Assembly (NCBI RefSeq): GCF_032854445.1
Contig: NC_088301.1
Coordinates: 18,115,223 to 18,179,222 of the forward strand
DNA from: Liolophura sinensis
Lineage: Eukaryota; Mollusca; Polyplacophora; Chitonida; Chitonidae
Direction: 5' to 3'
DNA length: 64,000 bases
Below are positions 1 through 11,300 of the stretch, one piece after another. A program made the position numbers and the translations under genes. The notes under the pieces are model-generated. The model did no database searches, was not told where the DNA came from, and saw only the letters and a list, made by a program, of their open reading frames with translations. Positions within the stretch are counted from its first letter, which is position 1. Every line of letters begins with the position of its first letter.

Positions 1-2
1 GT

Positions 3-1018
3 AGTCGATGCGACAAAGTTAGACCAAGAACTCGATCAAGCAGCAAACAACTCAAACATATCGATCCGGTCACGGTGGAGCTCCTGAGACAAGCTGAGGT
101 TGAAATTTTGAAGGCGGTTCAATGGGACCCTTTTCTAGCGAAGTAACTGTCTTACTTTCACATGGTATTGGTGAACAAGGTAGTGGTCGACAATCTGTCA
201 AACGTAGAAAACAGACACTCAAGCGCACCAGTAAGTTGTACCGCTTGGATCCATTCCTAGACAAGGCCGGCGTGATGAGAGTAGGAGGAAGATTGAGAAA
301 GTCGGGATTGCCTAGCGTTGTTCGGCATCCTGCGGTTCTCCCGCGAAAGCATCACGTGACAGAAACGGTAGTTCGTCACTGTCATGAGGAGATAGAGCAC
401 CAAGGCCGTGGGATGACCGTTAATCATGTGAGGTCAAGTGGCTTTTGGATAATCGGTTGTACTTCTGCAGTTTCTATGTATATATACAATTGTGTTCAGT
501 GTCGGAAGATGCGTCGGCCTGTAGAGGAACAGAAGATGGCTGATCTACCCTTTGATCGTCTTTACCCAGCTCCTCCGTTTGCGTACAGTGGTGTTGACAT
601 GTTTGGGCCATGGTTTATTAAAGAGGGTCGTAAAGAACAAAAACGGTACGGTGCCTTATTTACATGTATGGCATCGAGGGCTGTTCATATAGAGACAGTG
701 AAAGATCATAGCACCGACTCTTTCATTAATGCGCTTAGACGGTTTGTGTCATTACGTGGATCTATAAGACAGCTGCGGTCAGACCGAGGCACAAACTTTG
801 TCGGCGCAGAACGTGAACTTCGCGCTGCAGCGGACGAGATGGATCATGATCGCGTGCGTGAGTATTTGTTAACAAGGGAATGCGACTACGTAGCATTTAA
901 AGGAAGGTTAAGCTGTTGGTTAGTGACTCGTCTCTCGACGCGAAGGGTAGGCACAAACGGCCACTAGGCCACCTTGACCGACCGGTTCAGAATTTGGTTC
1001 TGCTTGTGCCAGCGTAGC
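3..1018 (+). pseudogene. BEL/Pao LTR retrotransposon pol remnant (integrase end)
   Basis: This is the C-terminal part of a BEL/Pao-type polyprotein, cut off by the window edge. The integrase zinc-binding module is visible as HEEIEH (near 383-400) and CVQC (491-502). The catalytic core follows with GVDMFG (Asp codon 596-598) and SDRGTNF (Asp codon 782-784). The frame is broken: 3-148 reads in one frame (QLKHIDP, EILKAVQ), 122-905 in a second, and the polyprotein end (RPVQNLVLLVPA, stop 1016-1018) in a third. The stretch carrying the third catalytic residue (Glu) and the following C-terminal domain is missing between about 905 and 916, so an internal deletion has occurred. BEL pol normally ends just before the 3' LTR, as here. 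The copy is dead. The family call is by motif recognition. Confidence 0.88.
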
Positions 1019-1065
1019 TGGAGTTGCACGTAAAAATCATCCCCAGTAATGATTTTGAGGAGGTA

Positions 1066-1505
1066 TGTGAAAGCTGTAGTTTGCAGCAAATTCAGCTTGT
1101 CTCCCCTGATAGAGGGCTTGTTTGACCACTATACGGCATTCAGGTGTGGCCAGGGAGGATCGGGTGTGGTCACTGACCGGCACAGGTCGTGCTCTGCTTG
1201 CACATGTTATCCCGTCTTGCGATTCTGCGTTTCTGCGTAACAAAGCCAAAGTGGTGCGTATCTGTTCTTTGTTTTTGTATGGTGGTAGTTTTTGTGTACG
1301 TTTCATGTCCTATTAATTTAGAGAAAATACTCAAAACAATTGTTTTCGTCACGTGCCCACGTGGTACTTTGTTCAGTGTAATGTCTTTGTGTTGTAGTTT
1401 TACGGAGCAACGATACTAAAGGCTTCTGTAGCAGAAACGTTGGCGTTTGTTCTTCTTTCCGACTCGGTGGTCGAACCCAACGAAACGGAACGGGCCGCTG
1501 TAACA
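1066..1505 (+). repeat. Putative 3' LTR of the BEL/Pao element
   Basis: A purine-rich tract (tttgaggagg, 1053-1062) is followed closely by TGTGAAAGC, and the block ends in TGTAACA at 1505, which fits the TG...CA boundaries of an LTR of about 440 bp. The right edge is supported independently: homology to the second copy of the locus (45054 onward) begins at the next base, 1506. The expected 5-bp target duplication would be ttccc (1506-1510). The 5' LTR lies outside the window, so the left edge rests on the polypurine tract alone. Confidence 0.65.
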
Positions 1506-2158
1506 TTCCCAGTCCCAGAAAGTCTCAGTTGTTGTTCAGATGTGTATTGGCAGTTAAGACCGGTATTAACTTTAGTCTGGAGTAAATGTCATGAGTTTTG
1601 CATGAGGCGAAAACTAATATAACGGTATTAGATTGAAATAACTTTCAATACACTTTTGAACTACCGGCCTTTTGATTATAGCGCCAAAGCATTGTAAAAG
1701 AGAATATATAGCTTGAACGAAGGTTAGCATCGTGTATGAACGTTTTAAATTTTGATATCGTAAACTGTGAAGCATAAACTGTTTTAAATTCAGTACATCG
1801 TCAATAATACACCCTTTAATGACATTTGCCCTGCAACTTTGTAAAAACAGCAATGTTTTTGCTGACGACGATAGCGACATTCTCTTCTCCGATGAAACGC
1901 AATAACGACCTGTGATAAAATATTATCCAATCAAAATTCAACAAGCACAATGACAGCACTGCATGCGACGGTTGCCATGAAAGTTAATTTACCTCAGTTG
2001 GGGATGATTTTAGTTTTCATCACATTTGATACACAATCACAATAAAACAGCACAAATGGACCAGATGTCCGTGAGGTTTAGTCCACCAAGATAATCTCGG
2101 TTTATGCAGAAATAAAATATAACAGTCTGGACATTGTTTTCAAGATCTGCGTGTTTTA
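1506..2158 (-). other. 3' flank / probable 3' UTR of receptor gene A
   Basis: This stretch has no gene of its own. It lies downstream of the gene A stop codon and aligns with 45054-45587 downstream of gene B, which marks the left part of the duplicated unit. I found no clear AATAAA on the minus strand, so the poly(A) site and true UTR end are unknown. Confidence 0.6.
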
Positions 2159-2360
2159 TCATAGATTGACGTATTCACGAATGGCTTCATAGGGGTGATC
2201 TTCACAAGAATTTTTATCACGTGTATCATACAAGCTTGACGGCTCAGACATTTCACTTCTACTCGTAACTTCTGCGGGAACTGAGCTCTCCTCTGCTGGA
2301 GTACTGTTTGGTCCAGGGCCTTTAGCACCACCTGTCTGTACAAGTTGCGGTTTTCTGCGG
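2159..2360 (-). CDS. Gene A exon 8: cytoplasmic tail with Tyr motifs
   Basis: The last exon encodes a 66-residue acidic, Ser/Pro-rich tail and the stop codon (TGA). Its C-terminus contains LYDTRD (Tyr381), PYEAI (Tyr394, YxxI) and EYVNL (Tyr400, YxxL and also YxN). The last 26 residues differ from gene B at only two positions, while the middle of the tail differs more. Acceptor tccattag. Confidence 0.86.
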
Positions 2361-5300
2361 CTAATGGAAAAAATGGGATGACCATGAGGCCAAAAAAAAA
2401 ACAATAAAACCACAATGAATACTTGTGTATCACAAATTTAAAACATCTATTACATACTATGCTGTGTATAGCAAATTTGAGACCTAGTACGTTCTGTTCC
2501 TTTTCCAAAAACCCTGACTGTAGTAGCAGTACATGTATTACTCATAAAGTGATTGTACACGGGTTTAAAACTAGTGCAGACTTACATCATAACAATGATA
2601 ATGACTCCGGTGATCATGACAACAAGAGGTATTCCGACAGCACTTCCGGCAATCACACCCGTGTAATCCTTAGCGTTATCTGATGAGTCTGAAACTTTAA
2701 AATCAAAGTAAATTTGTGAATAATTATTTAGAATGGGATTAGGGTGGTGTGTTGTTAGATCTTGGAGTAGAGGATATAGGGTCGTGTGAAGTTAGCCCTG
2801 GAGTAGAGGGGTTGTAAGCTCTTAATTGATGGGGTAGAGGAATAATATGCTGTTAGCTCCTGGAGTAGAGTGTATAGGGTCGTGTGCTGTTAGCCCTGGA
2901 GTTGAGGGTATCACGGCGTAAGCTGTTAGTTTATGGCATAGAAAATATAGGGTCTGATATTGTTATCTTCTGGCGTTGATGATACAGGTTGTGCACTGTT
3001 AACTTCTGGCATAGAGGATACACATGTAAGGCCTTAAGCTGTTACCTTTTGGCGTCTAGCCCTATAGATGTAATACATGTTTTCAAAACAATATGACCTT
3101 CAGTCAACGTTGCCCACATTGCGGTAGACAAGATCATTTCTGTGGATCACAATTTATGTAAACATTTTAGTTCGACAAACCCAAAGACTTGATTTGCTTT
3201 CCTAAACAATATGTCAACTTCATTGTCCCTTTAAATGTCCCGATGTTCGATACAGACTAGTGACATAGAAGTGTGCAGAAGTATCAGTTGAAAAAGGCTG
3301 TCGGGAAGGTTTGGATCTAAGTGTCGAAACAGACATTCGTATACTGTACCAGCCGTAAACCAAGATGGACGCTTCAGGTCATGAGAGTTAGTATGAGAGT
3401 GGGGAACTCCCAAGTAGAGACGCCCTTATGCGCTGTATGTGTATCTGAGCGTCTATATATGTGTGTTGGAGATTATAACATGGCAGAAAACCTACCAAAA
3501 CCATGTATATATCACCTTGTGTAACAGAGAAACGGACGGGTGCATATACCGATTATCTACTTAGAACAGGCTTTGTGCTTTTATCTTTTTTTTCACACAA
3601 CATCAGAAACCTAAAACTATGTATATAATATTGTAGTCGTATATTGGAACAAACTTGATGCTTAGATTTACAGCAGAGCCATTACTGAACCTTGTATTTT
3701 CTAAGGTTAAAGCTGAATCCATTGAAGTCTCATTAATAGTTTTCTTTTAACATGTACGCAGTGGTGTACGTATATTTATTGGATATTTAAGGTAAAGTAG
3801 AAATACTACATAAATAGAGCAACACTCGCATTTTGCACCAGGCCTTCGGGTACACAGGTTACCTTTACTGATTCAGTAGTCAACATTTCCAAAGAAATAG
3901 CCTGGATTGTCCAGGTAAACAATCTTTTTTTAATATCAAATATAAAACTAACACATTTTAACAGCTTAACACAAATATCACATTTATTTCCACTAGAGCT
4001 TAGCTTTCGGAAGTACTGTACTCTAGAACTCATTCACCTCGTGCTGTCCTCATCTTCCGTTAATCCTCAGGTAATAATAACTTCATATCACCCAGCTGCT
4101 TGTGAGTTATGCGGAGTATCACGTCACAATTAACACTACTGTAAATACAATGTTTACGAAATGAATCGACCAGCATTATGGTGGGAGGAAACCGGGCAGA
4201 GCCCAGGGGAAACGCACGACCATCCGCAGGTTGCAGGCAGACCTTCTTCAGTACGGTTGGAGAGGAAGCCAGCCTCAGCTGGATTTGAACTCACAGCCAT
4301 CGCATTGGTGAGAGGCTCTCGGGTCATATACTGCGCAAGTGCGTTAACCCATTGAGCCACGCAAGCCCCAGTTTGAAATATGCTTGTGTGGATTAAAAAC
4401 AAAGAAGATATACAGAAAAAAATGAGCAATTACAGGCAAAATGTTTCGGACATGTAACTTTTAAATAATGATGAAACAAATGGAAGTAAATAACAATTAT
4501 ATTGTTAGCAAATGGGAAATGCTCTTGATTTGGAAAGAGCTGCTAAATTTAGCAAATTGTAATTCAGTCACGTGACTCAGTTCAAATGATGTCTAAGAAA
4601 GACCGTATACTCCCAAGTCGATGCGCCGGTTATTATTTCTTTACTTATGGAACTGAGGCCTTGTCTCCGCAGTGACCACTTTAATTAACTCTACTGTAAA
4701 GGATTTCTGACAGGACAAGGCAGAACTACGTCTTTTAAAATTGTTAAAATATGACAAAATTGATTAGATTACAAAGTGTATGTTTTACATATGAAGACAA
4801 TCGTTAATGAAAACTTTGACAGCTGGAAGTGAAACATGCATGAATATTTTGGTTAAATGTTGTTCTTCTTAACGTTGATACAGCAAATGAAAAACACAGT
4901 GCCTTGTATTAAACAAAAACTTGCCGTTTTTGATCGAGAGTTCATTTTCTGTGGATTATTACTAAACTACCATATCTTTTATGATCATACAACTTTTATG
5001 GATGCGAAGACCAAGTTTTATGCTCCTAAATCTGAAATTTGAACAGAATTGTGCTGGGAATTTGTTTTTTGAACTTTCTTATCGTCTTAACTCTCTGCCT
5101 TACCGTTCCAGGGACCTTTGGCCGAAGGTTGGATAAAGTTGTATTATTGTTTTATAATTTTTATATGGCCTGCGTCTTTCAGTCATCATTAAAATGTTAC
5201 GTGTAACAATTTGCCAGCTGCCGCACTGTGGTCGCCACGTTGGTTTTTCTTAAGCCTTTAAATCTTTTATAATGCAATTGCTTTAAGTCTTTTATACTGT

Positions 5301-8300
5301 AATAATGGCACGGAACGTTCATGGCGGTGGACGCCTAGTATACAGCAATTTCTAGGCCTGGACACCTTTTATTTTGCCAAATTCTTCTTGTCGTCAGGTA
5401 ATTTTACAAAACTTAAATCTATAACTAACGCAAGACGAATAAAAAAACTTGCTGAAGAGAGAATATAGTCCGAGAAATTTAAATCAAAGGGCGTAGTGTC
5501 AAGATCAAATTAAGATAAAGCAAACTGCCTGTTAGGCCATATAGCCATATCCAAGTTCCAGGTAGGTGATTGGATGGGGCGTAAATGTACTTTGTACAGG
5601 ACTCTCTAGACAATGTTTTGTACAAGTATTTACATATACATAAACAGTTTCTTTGGTTGTTAGCAAGGGACTAATACGAATTGAGAGGACTCCAGCTCAT
5701 CCATCTCATGCATCCTTAACAGTTTTATTTAGAATATGTTGTAAAGCAGCCTAGGAATGTTTCTGCACCTGTATATTTGATTATTAACTTTTTACACACT
5801 TTTACAGGATTAAAGAAAAACATGTTTAGATATCAAAGGAATGCTTTCTTAAAAGTGTACTGTGTACGAGGGGCCCATGTACACAGTGCACGTGCACATA
5901 ATTTTGTGTACCAGCAATATACAACTTGTCCAATGTTAAATGTACACATAGTATGTACAACTGATGCACTTTTAATTGTGCAATATATTTAGAGAGTACT
6001 GCAATGTTTTAGAGAGAGCTTCCTTCTATTATACGACCAGCAAATAGGAAAATAAATTTCTAGTGTGTGTGTAATGTCCTGTAGTCATTACAGTACCTGT
6101 TGCTGGATTTCCCATACGTACAGTTATAACACTTGACCAAAAAGCCACATCCAAGTTCCAGGAAGGTTCTTGAAGAGGGGGGATAAGTACTTTCTAGAAG
6201 AGTCTCTAAACATTTGTTTGTACATGTACAGGTACACGCCTTTACAAGAACATGTATGTGAACAGTTTAATTCGCTAAGAACCAACGGCGTTTCACCTGT
6301 ACTTTTAATTGCTTATAATTTCCCGTCAACGTTATTCCCTGTATAACACTTACCTGTGTCACATTTCAGACCAGAGTATCCCGCCTTGCACATGGGTGTC
6401 CTCAGGGGACAGTGCCCAGTTGTTGAATTACAGACAGACGGTCCCTCAGTACAGTTCCCACATTTCTTCTCACAGTCGGGTCCATACCTCCCGGGGGAAC
6501 ATACTGAAACATACGCAGTCAATAACTCATACAATATGCCTACAAATGGGCATTTTGCGATATGACTGGGACACATATCTAGTGCAATATAGATAGAAAT
6601 TTACCAAACACAGCGAACAAGAAACGACTCCCAAGAAAAGTGATTCGCCCAAGCATCACAGCGGCAATAATATATTTTGTATTTATTTCCCATGCAGTAA
6701 TTAGAATACTAGAATCTTTAATATTTGAATAATGTATCTAATACGCGTAGACTTTTATGTGTTAATCCCCCCATCTCATATATCTTTTGCATACATAACT
6801 GTTTTGCAGTAGAAGCGAAATCTGTTTCTTTACACATCAAAACGCTATTATCACAGCCAGCTTATTTCATGTTTCTTTCTTTGTGTCCTTTGCCATTTGT
6901 CACTATGAGGCGTCACTAATAATACATATATTGATATTTCCCCATTTTTTATTTCGTGCACTTCTGATTAAGTTTGCAGAAGGCTTGCAAACATTTAGTA
7001 TATGCAAAATAGAGATAGAGACATGGGAAACCAAAGGAGGCTCTATGATTGTAAAGTGTTTATATCAATTGCTTCTGTCAGGCAATACTCAAACTGTTTG
7101 ACTGTACATTGTATGAACCCGTCCGAGTTTCATACTTCTTTGTTTCTTTTGTTGGTGTATTAAACACTGCTTTTGAAATTGGTCTTGTCATTATGGCCAT
7201 GGTACGTACATTACGGCCAATGATTGGTATGCGTCTGTTTCGAGTCCTACATTCGTGGAATTTTTTAAAATTTCCACAGCCTTTGTCGTGAGGTAAATTC
7301 CCGAATCTTAAATATATAACTGACGCAAGACAAGTGAAAAGAGAATATAACCTTTGAATTTTAAATCAAAATGGGCATACAAGTAATGTTAAAGATACTG
7401 AATGTTAAAATGAAGAAGAAACAAATACATGCTACGTGATAAGAAGTATTGCTGTGGACATAACTGTCCGTCGTTCCTGCTGGACTAAGGCACATCAAAA
7501 ACAAGTGTTGAATGTCTGTTAAAGACACCGTCATATAATGACGGTATAATTCCTAAGACAATTCCTCAAATACAAAAATCAGGGATTTTGGGAAAGGGAT
7601 ATCCTAAGAATTTGACGGCATAAAGGAAGCCGATGATAAGCAACGAATAGGTACCTATGTGGTTCAGATGGTTGGCGCGCTAGCGTAGCGTAATGACCCA
7701 GGAGCCTCTAACCAATGTGGTCGCGGTGCGTTCAAGTCCAGCTTATGGCATAAAACACCAATCAAATGTGAAAGGTCAGGTTATATTTTTGTGATTGTAT
7801 GTACATGTAAATAGCGTAAATTGCTAATGCAAGGGAGAGCACTCCACATATGTGCCCTATCGTTCTTAAGTTGCCTCCCTTTTCTTGTGGCTCTGTATTG
7901 TAGTTTTGGTGATCGTTTGTGTTGGAGATAATTTTCTCTAAGGCGAAACAACCAGCTATGTTGTATGTTAAGGTTGTGTATGCGATACACAGCGCATGAG
8001 AGCTGAATTCTGTATGGACGGACACATGACGTGGTTAGTTGAGCTGGAACTTGTGGTGAAAATTCAGATGTAGTAAAAGTCGGTGTACTATAGTACAGGT
8101 TTGTACATTTTATTGGTATGAACTGTGCACATAACGGATTATAGTTCAGACAATCTTGTTGTCACATGAGCTTGTTAGATGTAACTGGCAATGGATGCTG
8201 TATAGTGCCATTAGACAGAATAGATTATTCATAACTGTTGTGTGTAATTACGTACTATAGTAGGCCCTACATATATTCTGTGTGGCAGATAGTAATTTAG

Positions 8301-11300
8301 CGTATGCAGGTTAATTATGACCAGAGGCATATGTAAAACTTAGATGTTAAGTTTGGTGATGTGACGATTGTCTGTATGCTGTGAGAAGTGTAAAAACATG
8401 TAACATATACGAGGTAATACCAAGGTGGTTCATACATGTAGTATCAGAGGGCATTAGGTTGTAATGTTGATACACGTTCAAAGTTAGACTAAGTAAGGTA
8501 CCGGAGTAACGTATCAATACTCGTCGTAACATTATAATGTTATGAGCAACACAATAGTTGGAGGATAGTTGTAGTTGCTTAATTTTGTTAATGATTGCGA
8601 CAATGATTGCGACAATGATTGCGACAAGTACTGTTAATGATTGCGACAAGTACAATTGTTGTTGCTTGTTTGAATTTTATATTTTTTCTAGTTTTTGTGT
8701 TTGTACTGAGGAAGGCTTATACAGCTTATTTTACCATGTCACGACATGACCATTAGAGTATGGAGTATACGATAGCAGCAGTGATCAAGCAGATAAAGTT
8801 GGTCTAGTCGACTAAGGGATTTGACTAGTGAGGATAGGTTACTATGTGTGGTTTTAAAGACCTGCAATAATCTTAGTATTGTATTATATGTGTTCATGGC
8901 CAAGATATAGGAGTGCTAATGGTTACAGATGGTGTAGGAGGTATTAACAGCCATTACAATATTGTATTAAAATCAGAACAGGGATGCCATTCTCGACATA
9001 CTATATGTGAATACATGTGGAAGGACTTATTGTAACAACATTATACGAATACCAGATTGCTGCCAAGGCTACATGTACATGTGAGCTATTTATCTGTATT
9101 GGTTTGTATGTTGCAGAGCTCTTCCCTGGTTATTTTTGGAGATAGGAATAAATTTCGAACTTGCAATGCAGTGTTTGAGGATCAGTTGTTCTTAGCAAAT
9201 GCTAATTCCGGGCTCAGCCCTTCCTTTCATCTTTACACAAAGAAAGACTAAAAGAAAGCAACGAATGTTTTAGTTTGGCCTATTCCGTCAGCTTAGCCTG
9301 TTACATCAACCCCATGCCAATAAACGCTTTTCTACATTTCGCAGACGAGCTGTCACTGTGAGCAGGTTGACAATCAACCTGAGTGACAGGGGGACGATTT
9401 CCAATCTAGTTGCACCGGATTCTTTTTACATTTAAGATTCATGTTTTCCCACCACTACGGATCATTCACCATTGATTGCATCACACTCGGTTTTGTGTAG
9501 TTTGATAATAAATATATTGATATTTTCCGACTTTGTATTCCGTGCACTTCTGGTGAAGTTCGCAAAAGGCTTGCAGATATTTGGTGTATGCAAAATAGAG
9601 ATAGAGACATGGGAAACCAAAGGAGGCTATATGACTGTAAAGTGTTTATATCAATTGCTTCTGTCAGGAATAACGAGTAATTTCTTCAATGGTCCATTTC
9701 GTGCGAAATGGTTAAAATTTTAATATGCCACCCGTACTTTGCTCTGTTATATTATTGAAAATGGTATGTACATCCCGGAGAGAAGTAAATGTAGCATTTC
9801 TTTGTAACAGGCTATAACATTCTCAGAGTAACTTGTGTCACATTTCGCAGGTGAGTATCCCGGCTTGAAAATCGGCCTTCCCTGTGGACAGTGCTCGGAT
9901 GCTGTGTTACAGAGAGACGGGCATCAGTACAGCTCCGGAATCTCTTCTTACAGTCCGGTCCATACGCCCCGTGGGTACACAATGTTATATACGCGAAACA
10001 AGGAATCAAAACATATTTTGACACAAACAGAATACTCTATATTGTACTGTAAAGTTATACTATGAACAAGTTGTTCACAGTATCGTAGGAGAAATAGACA
10101 TTCTCATAACTTTATGTATTAGCACTAAACAGAGCAATTTTCAATGTTATCGGTATACAAATTACGTAGTACTGATATGCATGTCATTGTGGATGGCCAA
10201 CATTTTTATGCCGTTGTTTCAAGATGGTACTGCATTCAACTGTCCGATGAGCAAATAAGAGAATAAAGCTTAAGTGTACGTATATAATCCCGTAGTCTAT
10301 TTCCACCTGTCACTGGATTTGTAAAACTTACAGTTATATCATTAAACCGTAAAAGGCATATCCCGATTACAGGAGTCTCCTTAGATAGGGCGTATATGTA
10401 CTTTCCAGAAGAGTCTATTAACAACGTTGTGTACTGATGTTTAAATATACGTGAATGGTTTTGTTTCGCTGAAAAATGTGGCTGTTACAAAATAAGCTGG
10501 CAAATTCGAACTGCGTTTCACTTTTACTGTTGATTTCTTATGATTTCACGTCAATGTCACTCTCTGTATAAATCTCACCTGTGTCACATTTCTCGCCAAC
10601 ATAACCCGGCCAACATCGGGGTATTTTCTGGGGACAGAAGCCGGATATTGTGTTACAGGCAGACGGTCCATCAGCACAGTTCCCACATGTGTTCTCACAA
10701 TCTGTTCCATACGTCCCGGGGGTACACACTGATACATACATAACAAATAACTGATATTGGTCAGTTACACATTGGTCATTTTCGCTACGACGTAGACATA
10801 AATCTATGGGGAACATAGACAGAAATCCTCCCTCCAACAGCGAGAAGACAATGCCTTTCATTCGTGTAATCGAATAATATATCGAATTCGGTTTTTTTTT
10901 TACTTAAGCTCATCCATATCATGCATCCACAACCGCTTTCTTCAGATTAGAGAGATAAGAGTAAAATATTCATAGACATTTTTTTTGACATTAAATTGTT
11001 TTCCTTGTATTAATAATGCGATAATTTATGGTAACATTCTATGATCTATGACACAACTGGGTGAAGACTGGCCACGTCTCTGTTTCGACAATGTTAAAAC
11101 TGTACGTGTACAACTTTAAACATACTCCGCCACTTTGACATTGTACAATGATTGTATAAAAGCACCGCTGTGTTTGGGCTTGAGTTGAACGTTACCACAC
11201 AGGTAAAATCGTCCCATACCCTGTGGTCTTCTTTCAAACACAAAAGGATAAAAAAAACATTTTGCCATTGTATGATCTGCATGAAATTAGAGAATATGTT

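Larger units (their letters stand above)
2689..6353 (-). other. Gene A intron 6
   Basis: This 3.7-kb intron holds an imperfect minisatellite (2735-3060) and a minus-strand SINE (4154-4372). It aligns piecewise with gene B intron 6 (46111-50191). Near 5683 the alignment jumps over the B EGF exon, so A has a deletion there. Short open frames inside show no family resemblance. Confidence 0.6.
6504..10578 (-). other. Gene A intron 5
   Basis: This is the largest intron of A (4.1 kb). It holds two 172-bp direct repeats, a truncated SINE and the dead EGF exon. About 6770-10195 has no counterpart in gene B intron 5, so B lost it or A gained it. Confidence 0.6.

Noticed and set aside
2159-2240. Classical ITAM in the receptor tail
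   Set aside because: The two YxxI/L motifs are separated by only two residues, and the upstream tyrosine (YDTR) lacks the required aliphatic residue.
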